From Alistipes putredinis (GTDB lineage Bacteria; Bacteroidota; Bacteroidia; Bacteroidales; Rikenellaceae): a DNA stretch of 64,000 bases. Location of the stretch: NCBI GenBank assembly GCA_022009915.1, contig CP091730.1:1736001-1800000 (forward strand). The letters are read 5' to 3'. The position numbers and the translations under genes were made by a program. This document shows, in pieces, positions 29,946 through 41,380 of the stretch (positions are counted from its first letter, which is position 1; every line of letters starts with the position of its first letter). The notes beneath the pieces were generated by a model. It worked only from the letters and a program-made list of their open reading frames with translations, searched no databases and was not told where the DNA came from.

Positions 29946-30810
29946 TTACTGCCCGAGGTATGATTTGAGCAACTTGCTGCGAGAACTGTGTCTCAAACGG
30001 CGAATCGCCTTCTCCTTAATCTGTCTCACACGCTCGCGCGTCAGGCCGAACTTGTCTCCGATTTCTTCGAGCGTCATCTCCGAACATCCGATTCCGAAGA
30101 AATATTTCACTATGTCCTTTTCGCGTTCGGTCAGAGTGTCGAGCGCCCGCTCCACCTCCATGCTCAATGATTCATTTATAAGGCCGCGGTCGGCATTCGG
30201 CGAATCGGTATTTACCAGCACGTCCAGAAGATTGTTGTCTTCGCCGTCGGCGAACGGTGCGTCCACCGATACGTGACGTCCGGCCACACGCATCGTATCC
30301 GTAACCTTCTCGCGCGGCAAATCGAGCGCGGCGGCCAACTCTTCGGGCGACGGCGTACGCTCGTGCTCCTGCTCGAAACGTGCGAAAGCCTTGTTTATCT
30401 TGTTGAGCGAACCGACCTGATTCAGCGGCAGACGCACAATACGCGACTGTTCGGCCAGAGCCTGCAAAAATCGACTGACGAATCCACCACACGGCATAGG
30501 AGATGAACTTGAAACCGCGGGTTTCGTCGAATTTCTCGGCAGCCTTGATAAGACCCAGATTGCCTTCGTTTATCAGGTCGGGCAGACTGAGACCCTGATT
30601 CTGATACTGCTTGGCCACCGAAACCACGAATCTGAGGTTCGCCTTCGTAAGTTTCTCCAATGCCTCCTGATCGCCTTTCTTTATGCGTTGGGCCAATTCG
30701 ACCTCTTCTTCGACCGTAATCAAATCCTCCTTACCTATTTCCTGCAAGTATTTGTCCAGCGACGCACTCTCGCGATTGGTAATGGACTTCGTGATTTTTA
30801 ATTGTCTCAT
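29946..30810 (-). CDS. rpoD: RNA polymerase primary sigma factor RpoD/SigA (frameshifted)
   Basis: Short primary sigma factor, about 287 residues, as in Bacteroidetes, lacking region 1.1. Region 1.2 is [19 protein letters not shown], region 2 includes [14 protein letters not shown], region 3 [20 protein letters not shown], and region 4 LTLEEIG-like [20 protein letters not shown] recognises the -33 element. One indel near 30467 joins WIRQSI to [14 protein letters not shown]. It directs transcription from the TTTG/TAnnTTTG promoters seen in this window. Confidence 0.94.
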
Positions 30811-30890
30811 GTGCTTTTCTTGAACTATAAATATATTTCCGTCATTACATTCACTTGGTCGAATCGGTCTCTTTTGCGCCCCCTGAACCG

Positions 30891-32382
30891 TTACTCAACC
30901 AGAGCATATCTGATGGCTCGTCCGCCGCGAGATACTCCGTCGATAGAGGTAACCTTCTCCGTAATCCTGTTAAGATCCGAGAGCGAACGCACGGTCTTGT
31001 CGTTGATGTGGGTTATCACGAACCCTTCGCTTATACGCGCACGGTACAACAATCCGCCGTTCTTGACGCTTCTGACTACTACACCGCCGTCGATGCCGAG
31101 TCTGTTTGGCCTGTCGCTGCGACAGTTCGTCGAACTCGCCTCCCATAACGTTCACGATGTCGAAGTCGTCCTTGGATACCAATTCCGTCTTACCGGCTTT
31201 ATTACGTAAAACCACTTCGAAATGTTTCACTTTGCCGTCTCTTTTTACTGTTACATTAACCTTATCGTTGGGTCTGTGCTTACCGATTATTTCAGTCACA
31301 GTCGCGGCATCGCCAATCTTAATGCCGTCTATTTCGGTTATGACATCACCCTTTTCGATTCTGGCAGCCTTCGCCGCTCCGTCCTCGACAGCCTCGGCTA
31401 CATACACGCCGCCTATCTCGGTTATGCCCTTATTCTTGCCCTCCTGCTCGATGAAATTCTCGTCGATTACTCTGAACATCACACCCAGAAGCGCACGCTG
31501 CACTATACCGTACTCCTTCAAATCGACCACCACCTTGCGGACGATAGCCTCCGGCACTGCAAACGAGTAGCCCGCATAACTGCCGGTGGGGGATTTGATG
31601 ACCGTATTTATTCCGACCAGCTGCCCCTTCGTATTGACCAGCGCTCCGCCAGAATTGCCCGGATTGACCGCAGCGTCGGTCTGAATGAACGACTCGATAC
31701 TGATTTGGCTCGGTATCACACCCAGTGTACGCGACTTGGCACTGACGATTCCGGCCGTAACGGTCGATTGAAGTTCGTAGGGACTGCCTATCGCCAGCAC
31801 CCATTCGCCCAGACGCAGCGCATCCGAATCGCCGAACGGAATGGTCGGCAAATCCTGAGCATCTATCTTTATAAGAGCCACGTCCGTGGCCTCGTCCGCT
31901 CCGATAATCTCGGCATCGAAAGTACGGTTATCGAACAATTTGACTTTCAGCTTGCTGGCATTGTCTACCACATGGTTGTTGGTCACGATATAGCCGTCGC
32001 TGCTGATTATCACGCCCGAACCGCCGGACATTCGCGTCTGAGGCTCCTCGTTGCGATACGAACGCGGATTTCCGAAAAACTCGAAGAACTGCCCGAAACC
32101 CTGCATGTCTCCGTAACCGAGCGACACCTCTTCCGTTTTGATTACGCTCACAACGCCTTTTACAGCATTCTCTGCGGCATAAGTCAAATCGGGATAGCCG
32201 TCCGCCGAATAGGAAGTGAACTTGGTTCCGGTCTGGGACGAAGCGAAATCCCGAACCGTTTCGACCTTGACCTCCGAAGTTTTAGGTTCGGGTCTGTTGT
32301 GCGCAATCGAATATGCTGTGGCTCCTCCGACTGCGGCAGACGCGCAAACAGTGGCGACTGCCAGAATAATCTCTTTTTTCAT
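30891..32382 (-). CDS. HtrA/DegP-type periplasmic serine protease (frameshifted)
   Basis: An N-terminal signal anchor is followed by a trypsin-like domain with the triad His in VTNNHVV, Asp in ATDVALIKI and Ser in NPGNSGGAL, then PDZ1 ([14 protein letters not shown]) and, after an indel near 31100, PDZ2 ([18 protein letters not shown]). The stop is at 30893-30891. About 497 residues. It degrades or refolds damaged envelope proteins. I start at the Met at 32382 (MKKEIILAV), which gives a normal signal; another Met lies seven codons upstream at 32403. Confidence 0.9.
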
Positions 32383-32581
32383 ATCATCGAAATTATAAAA
32401 CATTGTCTTGCAAAGTCGATAATTTCATTCATAGGCGTTTAACGTTTTATTCAATTCCGTGAAGTAAACGCGGGCCGCATGGGCGATATTGTGCCGTACC
32501 TGCATAAAAAATACGGCCGGCGAATTGTATTCGGATAAAATAAACGATACCTTTGCCTTCACACACAATTCGTTCTTTATT

Positions 32582-33895
32582 ATGTTTTTTTGACAATTTA
32601 CCTGCCGGCATAGACACGCACACGGTGCTTTCCGGCAAAGGTGCGATTGAGCGGAATAGGGGAGATGCTGGAAAACATGTTTCCCGAACGCAGCGCTGTA
32701 ATCATCGCAGACAAAACCACTTGGGAGATTGCAGGCAAAAAGCGTATGGGAGCATATAGAAGCATCGTATGCAAAACAACAGGCTCCTTACGTCATTACG
32801 GATTCCGGACTTTCCGCCGACTGGAAATACGAACAAAAGCTCGAAGAGTTTCTCGGCACAACGGATGCCGTTCCGGTTGCCGTGGGCTCCGGCGTGATAA
32901 ACGATTTGACCAAACTGGCCTCATACCGCATGGGACGTCCGTATATCTGCGTCGGGACCGTAGCCTCGTCGGACGGATACGCCGCATTCGGGGCATCTAT
33001 AATCAGAGACGGAGCTAAACGCACATTCGAGTGCAGCGCCCCGCGCGGGATACTGATGGATACGGATATAATCTTTCGGGCACCGCGACACCTGACGGCA
33101 GCCGGCTATGCCGACCTGATGGCCAAGATAACGGCGGGAGCCGACTGGATACTGGCCGACGCAGCAGGAGCGGAACCGATAGACAAGGCCGCCTTCAATC
33201 TGTCGCAATCGGGTCTGAAAGAGATAGTCTCGCACTTTGACATAAACTCCGAACGGAGCATAGAAGAACTCGTACACGGACTTCTGCAAAGCGGATTCGC
33301 CATGCAGCTGCATAAGTCGAGCCGTCCGGCCTCCGGCACGGAACATCTGTTCTGCCACCTGTGGGACGTGCAAAATCGGAAATCCGACTGCGGAAACGTT
33401 TCTCACGGTTTTCAGGTCGGCATAGGCATCTTGGTCAGCACCCTGTTATACGAAGAGCTGCTGTCCGCCGATATCGGAAACATGGACATGGAGGCCTACG
33501 CCGAGGCATGGCCCTCGTGGGAACGGACCGCGGAACATATAAAGGAACTCTTCGCCCGCGACCCGCAGATGATAGATGCCTGCACGCGGCAGACGAGAAT
33601 AAAATATCCGGACAGAAAAGAACTCTACCGCCAGTTGTCGGCATTTCAATCTGCTTGGAATACGACCCGCAAACGCATAGAAGCCCAGATACTCCCTTAC
33701 GTGCAGGCCAAAAGACTGCTCGAAAAAGCGGGAGCGCCCACTGCTCCCGAACAAATCGGAATATCCTCGCAGCGGCTTGCGGAATCATGCCGCATGCTGC
33801 CATATATGCGCGATCGCTACACTATCGTGGATCTTGCAGTTCGGCTCGGAGTATACGATACGTGGCTCGAAAAGATTAATGCCCGACTGTCATAA
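32582..33895 (+). CDS. sn-glycerol-1-phosphate dehydrogenase-like enzyme (AraM/EgsA)
   Basis: Iron-containing-alcohol-dehydrogenase fold. VAVGSGVINDLTK binds NAD, ICVGTVASSDGYAAFGAS is the family signature, and metal ligands are Asp in AGYADLMAK and the two His in GTEHLFCHLW and NVSHGFQVG. It reduces dihydroxyacetone phosphate to glycerol-1-phosphate, the stereoisomer used in archaeal lipids and by some bacteria for prenylglyceryl lipids. About 437 residues. Three indels near 32588 (T7 run), 32653 and 32736 hide the N-terminus; joined it reads MFFDNLPAGIDTHTVLSGKG. It overlaps the convergent HAD gene by six bases. Confidence 0.83.
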
Positions 33896-34516
33896 CACGC
33901 CGAGCCGGACGAGCTGCTCCGAAAGTTTCTGCGGAGTTTCGAAACGTATGCCTGTCATCGAGAGCCTGCGGGCCGCCTTGACATTGCGCTGATTGTCGTC
34001 TATAAAGACCGATTCGCGCGCCGACAGGCCGTAGCGCTCCAATATTATCTCGAATATCCTCGGGTCGGGTTTGATAACTTTTTCCCGACCCGACACTACG
34101 ATGCCGTCCATCTCGCCCAGAAACCGGAACCGCTCCATGGCTATGGGGAACTTTTCGGTCGACTGTAGTTGCTCGTGGTTGCCAAACTTTATGTACCTCG
34201 CGGTTTTTCAGCGCATGAAGCGTTTCGAGAGTTCCCGCAATCTCGCCTCCGAGCATCTTTTCCCAACCGGTATCATAGAGGCGAATTGCCTCCTCGTACT
34301 GCGGGAACCGCTCTATGAGAGAGCGAGCATTGCTCTCGAACAAAACACCCGCATCATGCCTTTCGTTCCACTGCTGGGTGCATACGTTTTCGAGAAAATA
34401 CTCCATTTCGGATTCGCATTCGAAATAACTCCTATATAAATAACGCGGATTCCAGTCGATGAGTTCACGCCGCCCAAGTCGAAAACGACATTCTTCAATT
34501 CCATGTTCGCAGACAT
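33890..34516 (-). CDS. HAD-superfamily phosphatase, subfamily IA (frameshifted)
   Basis: VVFDLGGV holds the nucleophile Asp, KPDPRIFEIILERYGL the conserved Lys, and SVFIDDNQRNVKAA the acidic metal site; the helical cap (YRSYFECESEMEYF) lies between. About 208 residues, similar to YihX-like sugar-phosphate phosphatases. Indels near 34470 and 34165. The substrate is unknown. Its 3' end overlaps the glycerol-1-phosphate dehydrogenase gene tail to tail. A second possible start, MELKNVVFD, is at 34504. Confidence 0.8.
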
Positions 34517-34719
34517 TAACCGACGACAAAATAACGGAAATAAATGTCTTGATAAAAATTTTGTGATATTTATAACTTATTGCGGCGTTTATATGACGAT
34601 GTGGAAAGATTTGGCCTATTGCAACCACAATAAAAAAAGCTAAAACAGCACTCTTTTATTATTTCAAAAAGCCAATTTTCCCCATTTCATAACGTTTAAC
34701 AGAAAAACAGCGATTTGAA

Positions 34720-36010
34720 ATGGGATTTTTATTTACCTCCGAGTCGGTGTCCGAGGGATCCCGACAAGGTATCCGACCAGATTTCGGATGCCATTCTCGA
34801 TGAATTCTTACGTCACGACCCCTCGTCGAAAGTTGCCTGCGAGACGCTTTGCACCACAGGTCTGGTCGTCGTGGCAGGCGAAGTGCGCAGCAGCGCCTAT
34901 GTCGATGTACAGGGCGTAGCACGCAGAGTAATCAACCGGATAGGCTATACCAAAAGCGAATACCAGTTCGACGGCAATTCGTGCGGCGTGCTTTCGGCCA
35001 TACATGAACAGAGTTCGGACATCAATCAGGGCGTGGTCCGTCAGAGCGAACAGGAACAGGGTGCCGGCGACCAAGGCATAATGTTCGGCTACGCGATAAA
35101 CGAGACCCGCGAACTCATGCCGGCGACACTGATACTATCGCACGTAATCCTCAAAGAACTTGCGGTAATCCGCCGCGAAGGAAAGCTGATGACCTACCTG
35201 CGTCCCGACTCGAAGAGTCAGGTCACAATCGAATACGGCGACGACCGCAAGCCTATTCGCGTACATACGATAGTGGTCTCCACGCAGCACGACGAATTCA
35301 TAAAGGCCGAAGGCGGATTAAGCGAGAAAGAAGCCGAAAAGGCCATGGGCGACCGTATAAAGGAGGATGTACGAACGATACTCATTCCGCGCGTCAAGGC
35401 ACGCCTGCAACGTGCCGGCGACAAACTGGCCGACCTTATAGGCGACGACTACATCCTGCATGTCAATCCGACGGGCAAATTCGTCATAGGCGGACCGCAC
35501 GGCGATACGGGTCTGACAGGCCGGAAAATCATCGTAGACACATACGGCGGCCGCGGTGCGCACGGCGGCGGAGCATTCTCGGGCAAGGATTCCTCCAAGG
35601 TGGACCGCTCGGCGGCATACGCGGCGCGTTATATTGCCAAAAACATGGTTGCGGCCGGCATCGCGGACGAGATGTTAGTGCAGCTGTCCTACGCAATCGG
35701 CATCGCACAACCCCCTGAGCGTTTACGTCGATACTTACGGAACCTCCAATGTGAAAATCTCCGACGGAGAAATCGCAGAACGCATAGCGTCGCTGTTCGA
35801 TTTGCGGCCCGCCGCGATAGTAGCCAAATTCGGACTTAAAAACCCGATTTTTCGAAGCTACCGCCTCTTACGGACATTTCGGCAACCGCCCATACACCAA
35901 AACGGAAACGATTTGGGAAAAACGGAGTTCAAAAACAGCGTGAAATCGAATACTTCGGTTGGGAAAAACTCGACGCGGTGGAAATGCTCAAAAAAGAGTT
36001 CGGAATATAA
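34720..36010 (+). CDS. metK: S-adenosylmethionine synthase (frameshifted)
   Basis: Makes SAM from methionine and ATP. Recognisable parts are [13 protein letters not shown][H][11 protein letters not shown] with the catalytic His lost to an indel near 34765, [32 protein letters not shown] and [19 protein letters not shown]. About 430 residues. Further indels near 35715 (C5 run), 35848 and 35920; past them the frame reads [15 protein letters not shown] and ends [10 protein letters not shown]. The leader 34517-34719 has no recognised SAM riboswitch. Confidence 0.93.
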
Positions 36011-36037
36011 TTCCGCCTTGCTTTTTTCTAAACTTCA

Positions 36038-36068
36038 AAGGCTGCCGACTTTTCGGCAGCCTTTTTTA
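36038..36068 (+). terminator. Terminator of metK
   Basis: Perfect 11-base arms AAGGCTGCCGA/TCGGCAGCCTT around CTTT, followed by a T-run. The remaining 36069-36240 shows no supported gene. Confidence 0.9.
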
Positions 36069-36240
36069 TGCTTTATGGCATCCGCTTCGCGCCCGACATA
36101 AAGCACCTTGCGCCGCATCAGGCATGGGGTGGGGCAGCCAACCCATATATATGAAAAAGCGGAAATTTTCGGCTGAACACAAAAAAAAGATATGTCGATT
36201 CAGGTTGCCGACCATTCCGGCCGGAACCGTATTACATACA

Positions 36241-36277
36241 AAATGTCCGGAGCGGCATAAGCTGGCTCCGGACATTT
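36241..36277 (-). terminator. Terminator of the phosphohexomutase gene
   Basis: Perfect 13-base arms AAATGTCCGGAGC/GCTCCGGACATTT with an 11-base loop, 28 bases past the stop of the minus-strand gene. Confidence 0.8.
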
Positions 36278-36305
36278 TACTATCAATCGAATATCAGTTC
36301 CGCAC

Positions 36306-38054
36306 TCAGGCCAGATTCATCTCCTTTATTATTGCGGCGAGTTTATCGTCCAAAGCCGTCTGAACCTTGTCGAAATCTGCCACAGAAGCGAGCGGCTGGC
36401 AAACGCCGAAGTAGAACTTTATCTTTGGCTCCGTACCCGACGGGCGCACCGAAACTTTCGTACCGCTGGCAGTGAAGAATTGCAGCACGTTGCTCCTGTC
36501 CTGTACGATAGGGGTCTTGACGCCGGTAGCGACATCCGTTGATTCGAGCGAAAGAAAATCGTTTATCTTCGTCACCGGCTCGCCGAGAATCGTTTTGGGC
36601 GGATTGGCCCTGTATTCGACCATCATATTCTGAATCTGCTCGTGTCCTTCCTTTCCTTTGCGGACGACCGAAACGAGACCCTCCTTATAAAAACCGTACT
36701 TAACGTACATCTGTTTCAACCAGCCGTAGAGAGTCAGACCCTTGCTTGCAGCCCATGCCGCAGCTTCGGCCGCAAGCGAACATGCGCTCACACCGTCCTT
36801 GTCGCGCACGAAATCGCCGGCCAGAAATCCGAAGCTCTCCTCGCCGCCGCCTATGTACTGCTCCTTGCCCTCTTTCTCGCGGATGACTTTGGCGATATAC
36901 TTGAAGCCAGTAAGGCATTCGTAACATTTAACCCCGTAACTTTCGGCTACCTTAGGTATCATCTCGGAAGTCACGATAGTCTTTATTACGAACTCGTTGC
37001 CGGTAAGCCGGCCTTTCTCTTTCCATCCTGTGAGCATGTAGCTGGCAAGCAGCGCACATGTCTGGTTGCCGTTGAGCAGGATATGCTCCCCGTTCTCGTC
37101 CTTCACGCCGATTGCTATTCGGTCGGCATCGGGGTCGGTGGCGAGTATCAAATCGGCATCTATCTTCTTCGCCAAATCGAGCGCCATTTTCATCGCGCTG
37201 CGCTCCTCGGGGTTGGGGGAAGTGACCGTAGGGAAGTTTCCGTCCACTATGCTCTGCTCGGGAACCACCGTGACATTGGTAAACCCGAATTTGCGAAGCG
37301 ACGCCGGAACCAGACGCACACCGGCACCGTGAAGCGGCGTATAGACGATTTTTCATGTCGTGGAACTGTCGGACAGCGTCTGGATCTATCGAAAGCGAGT
37401 GCACCCTTTCAAGATACTTTTTCATCGAAATCCTCTCCGAGAATCGTTATATTCTCTTTGTTGGCGCCCAAAAAGGACCTGACTGTTTTCGGTGATTTTC
37501 GCCACTTCATCTATTATATTCCTGTCATGCGGCTCGGTTACCTGAGCGCCGTCGGTCCAGTAAGCCTTGTAACCGTTGTACTCGCGCGGATTGTGGGACG
37601 CCGTTACCACCACGCCGCTCTTACAGCCGAGCTCGCGGATTGCGAAACTCAACTCCGGTGTGGGGCGCAGAGAGTCGAACAAATAAACCTTGAATCCGTT
37701 GCTCGCGAATATGTCAGCGACGCGCTCCGCAAACAAGCGGCTGTTGTTGCGGCAGTCGTGCCCTACGGCAACCTTTATTTCGTCGTCCGCAAAACATTTT
37801 TTCAGATAGTTGGCAAGCCCCTGCGTCGCAGAGCCCACAGTGTAGATATTCATACGGTTGGTGCCCACTCCCATGACGCCGCGCAGGCCGCCTGTACCGA
37901 ACTCGAGGTCCTTGTAAAAACTCTCTACAAGTTCTTTCATATCATTATCCATCAGGTATTTAACCTGCTGCTTCGTCTGTTCGTCATAGTCGCCGTCGAG
38001 CCATTTCTGAGCCCTGATTCGTACCTGCGTTTCCAAATCCTGTTTCGTTTCCAT
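36306..38054 (-). CDS. Phosphoglucomutase/phosphomannomutase family protein (frameshifted)
   Basis: Long type of phosphohexomutase, about 582 residues. EFGTGGLRGVMGVGTNRMN is the N-terminal loop, VVTASHNPREYNGYK carries the phosphoserine, DPDADRIAIGVKDENG the metal loop, GGGEESFGFLAGD the sugar loop and RPSGTEPKIKFYFGV the phosphate loop. It interconverts hexose 1- and 6-phosphates, probably glucose, for glycan precursors. Indels near 37480 and 37350. It is separate from the shorter GlmM-type enzyme at 22.7-24.1 kb. Confidence 0.9.
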
Positions 38055-38285
38055 ATCAATTATATTTATAACGTTTCGGTATTTTTTTACGAAAAAAATC
38101 TATATGCAAATATAGCCAATTTTTTTGTCAAATCTCAATATCAGACGCTTAAAAAAATGCGTGCCAAAATCGGGGTCTCTTACCCATAACAATATTCGAA
38201 TAAAATACAATAGTTCTCTCTCTGTAACATTTTTATATCAACCTTTGTCTGGTCAAAAAAACGAAAAAAACCTGCTTTTTATATT

Positions 38286-39701
38286 ATGTTGAACAATTCG
38301 CAATCGTACAATGACGTGTGGCAGACCTGCCTGACGAAAAATACGGGAGAAAACCTCCGAAGACGAGTTCGTCAAGTGGTTCAAGCCAATCGTTCCGCTC
38401 AACTTCGACGGAACGACGTTGCAGCTGCGCGTCCCGTCCGAGAGCTATGTTTACCATATAGAAAAGAACTACATTCCGTTTCTGCGTCCGGTCATCCGCG
38501 AGATGTTCGGTCTGCAAACCAAGCTGCGTTACGCAGTGCCTAAATCGGACCATCAGCCTGCGGCCGTTTCCTCGGATGCTGACATTACGGCCATTACACG
38601 ATTCGCCGAAGCCACGGACACCGCAAATATAAAGAATCCGTTCATAATACCCGGCATAAAAGCGCATCGTAATCGATCCGCAGCTGAATCCCGCATATAC
38701 GTTCGAGAGCCTTCATCGAAGGAGACTGCAACCGCCTCGTGCGCTCCACGGGCATGGCCGTTGCGCTCAACCCGGGGAAAACGCCGTTCAACCCCCTGTA
38801 CATATACGGATGTTCTGGGCTCGGCAAAACGCACCTCGCACAGGCAATCGGGGCGGAAGTAAGACAAAGGTTCCCCGGACTGCAAGTGATGTACGTGTCG
38901 ATGAACAAGTTTCAGGCACAATACACCACGGCGCTGTTCAACAACGAAATCAACGATTTCATACACTTCTACCAGATGGTGGACGTACTCATCATCGACG
39001 ATATTCAGGAACTTGCAGGAAAGCGCTCCACGCAAAACGCATTTTTCAACATATTCAACCACTTGCAGTTGTCCGGAAAGCAGCTCATCCTGACTTCCGA
39101 CAAACCGCCGGTAGAACTCAAAGACATCGACGAGCGTCTTCTGACCCGCTTCAAATGGGGGCTTGCGGCAGAGCTCGAAATACCAGACTACCAGACCAAG
39201 CTCAAAATCATCCGCAGCAAGGTCGCCAAACTCGGTGCCGACATCGGTGATGATGTCATCGAGTATCTTGCCGACAATATCAGAGCCAACGTGCGCGAAA
39301 TCGAAGGTGCCCTCAAATCTCTGGTAGCCAACGCACAAGTGCTCGGCAAGCGCATAACCGTCACACTGGCCCGCGAGATTCTGAAAATCTACGTCCAGTT
39401 CAACCAAAAGGAGATAACGATAGACACAATCAAGGCGGTGGTGTGCGAAAGTCTCGGCGTTACGCCCGAAAACTTCGCATCCTCGCGCAGAACCCGCGAA
39501 ATCGCGCAGGCCCGCCAGATTGCAATGTATCTCAGCAAGAAATATACCAAACTGCCTCTTACCGTCATAGGCTCGACCATCGGAGGCAGGAATCACGCAA
39601 CGGTCCTTCACTCCTGCAAGCAGATTACGAACCTGCTCGAAACGGACAAGGCTTTCAAACAGCAAATGGAGGATATAGAACGGAGAATAACTGAAAGATA
39701 A
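38286..39701 (+). CDS. dnaA: Chromosomal replication initiator DnaA (frameshifted)
   Basis: About 475 residues. Domain I starts SYNDVWQTCL; domain III has Walker A YGCSGLGKTHLAQAIG, Walker B VLIIDDIQELAGK and sensor segments ILTSDKPP and DERLLTRFKWGL; domain IV has the DnaA-box-binding signature STIGGRNHATVLHSCKQI. It opens oriC and loads the helicase. Indels near 38345, 38665 and 38705 affect domain I and the linker only. The 231-base gap upstream is AT-rich and must hold the promoter; I see no cluster of DnaA boxes there. Confidence 0.94.
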
Positions 39702-39730
39702 GTCCGTAGAAAACACGGCGAAAAAGAATC

Positions 39731-39765
39731 CGCGCATCGAAAAATTCACTTCGTGCGCGTTTTTT
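39731..39765 (+). terminator. Terminator of dnaA
   Basis: CGCGCA/TGCGCG stem with a 17-base loop followed by TTTTTT, 30 bases after the dnaA stop. Just beyond, at 39774-39782, is TGTTGATAA, a one-mismatch DnaA box. Confidence 0.65.
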
Positions 39766-39859
39766 CTTATTTTTGTTGATAACTTACACGGCCGTGCGTA
39801 TTGTTTGTTTTCGATAATATTCGTACTTTTTTACCAAACTTAATTTAATTTAGGAAATT

Positions 39860-40321
39860 ATGGCTATACTGAAAGCAGGAGACAGAATACCGCATTTCGA
39901 AATCCCCGACGAGAACGGGAATACGGTGTCGTCGTCCTCGCTGTTGGGCAAACGGACGATTCTTTATTTCTATCCGAAGGACAACACCTCCGGCTGCACG
40001 CTCGAAGCCCAAAGTCTTCGGGACGGCCGCAAGGTTCTTGCGGAGATAGGATTCGACATAATAGGCGTCAGCCCCGACTCGCAGAAATCCCATCAGGGTT
40101 TCATCTGCAAGCATTCGCTCAATTTCCCGCTGCTGGCCGACACAGACAAGACGCTGGCGCAGGCTTTCGGCGTTTGGGCCGAAAAGAAGATGTACGGCCG
40201 TACTTACATGGGGATACTGCGGACCACGTTCATAATAGACGCCGACGGGGTGATAGATAAAGTATTCGACAAAGTATACACGAAAAACCACTGGAAACAG
40301 ATAGCAGAATCATATAAATAG
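39860..40321 (+). CDS. bcp: Thiol peroxidase of the BCP/peroxiredoxin Q type
   Basis: Intact 153-residue thioredoxin-fold protein. YFYPKDNTSGCTLEAQSLRD contains the peroxidatic Cys in SGCT; the Arg of the active site is supplied by the later RTTFIIDADG. In most BCP enzymes a resolving Cys lies five residues after the peroxidatic one; here that position is Gln, so this is a one-Cys version that needs an external thiol. It reduces hydrogen peroxide and organic peroxides in the cytoplasm. recA starts 27 bases downstream. Confidence 0.9.
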   Translation: MAILKAGDRIPHFEIPDENGNTVSSSSLLGKRTILYFYPKDNTSGCTLEAQSLRDGRKVLAEIGFDIIGVSPDSQKSHQGFICKHSLNFPLLADTDKTLAQAFGVWAEKKMYGRTYMGILRTTFIIDADGVIDKVFDKVYTKNHWKQIAESYK

Positions 40322-40348
40322 AAATAAAATAATAAACGACGAAATATC

Positions 40349-41359
40349 ATGGCACAAGTAAATCCAGACAAACTCAAAGTCCTGAATGCCGTTATGGACA
40401 AAATCGAAAAAGGATTTCGGAAAAGGCTCCATAATGCGAATGAACAGCGAGTCCATCGAAGACGTGGCGGTCATACCGACCGGCTCCATCACGTTGGACA
40501 TGGCGCTCGGAGTGGGAGGCTATCCCAAGGGCAGGGTAGTCGAAATCTTCGGTCCGGAATCTTCCGGTAAAACGACGCTGGCCATTCACGCCATAGCCGA
40601 AGCGCAAAAGGCCGGCGGAATAGCGGCATTCATCGATGCGGAACACGCATTCGACAGTTTTTACGCCAAGAAATTAGGCGTGGATGTGGACAATCTTCTC
40701 ATCTCACAGCCCGACAACGGATAGCAGGCTCTGGAAATAGCCGACAGTCTGATTCGTTCCAGCGCAATAGACATCATCGTAATCGACTCCGTGGCCGCAC
40801 TTACTCCGAAAGCCGAAATCGAGGGTGAAATGGGCGAGTCGAAAATGGGATTGCAGGCAAGGCTCATGTCGCAGGCATTGCGCAAACTGACGGCAAGCAT
40901 ATCCAAGACTAAAACCGTGTGCATATTCATCAACCAAAGCTGCGCGACAAAATCGGCATAGCATACGGCAACCCCGAAACAACGACCGGAGGTAACGCGC
41001 TGAAATTCTACGCCAGCGTGCGAATCGACATACGCAAATCGTCGAGCATCAAGGACGGTGAAGAGCAGCTCGGAGCACGCGCGAAGGTCAAGGTGGTGAA
41101 AAAAACAAGGTGGCACCTCCGTTCCGCCGCGCGGAATTCGACATAATGTACGGCGAAGGAATCTCCAAAATAGGCGAAATAATCGACCTCGGAGTGGATT
41201 ACGGCGTGATAAAGAAGAGCGGTTCATGGTTCTCCTACGGAGAGCGCAAACTCGGTCAGGGGCCGCGATGCCGTCAAGGAGCTCCTCAAAACGAATACGG
41301 AACTTGCCGAGGAGATAGAGGCTCGGGTAAGGGAAGCCATGAAAGAGCAACAACAGTAG
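40349..41359 (+). CDS. recA: Recombinase RecA (frameshifts plus an in-frame TAG)
   Basis: Walker A is [11 protein letters not shown], Walker [14 protein letters not shown], and the loop regions [16 protein letters not shown] and [19 protein letters not shown] are all present. It pairs homologous DNA and triggers SOS. About 337 residues. The gene is damaged: an extra T near 40418, an in-frame TAG at 40722-40724 where [14 protein letters not shown] is expected (Glu), and indels near 40932, 41100 and 41268. All parts are otherwise highly conserved with no sign of decay, so error is the likely cause. Confidence 0.93.
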
Positions 41360-41380
41360 GCCGTGGCGTAAAAACGAGGT

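Noticed and set aside
34517..34719. SAM riboswitch before metK
   Set aside because: I could not build any known SAM aptamer fold in this 200-base leader; it is AT-rich with only weak pairing.
36151..36363. Plus-strand frame beginning MKKRKFSAEHKKKI, resembling the start of an IS3-type OrfA
   Set aside because: The resemblance ends after 14 residues, the frame runs into the terminator and the 3' end of the opposite gene, and there are no inverted repeats or second transposase frame.
36642..38189. 515-residue plus-strand frame opposite the phosphohexomutase
   Set aside because: It is a shadow of a conserved gene with full motifs on the other strand; its own sequence has no family pattern.
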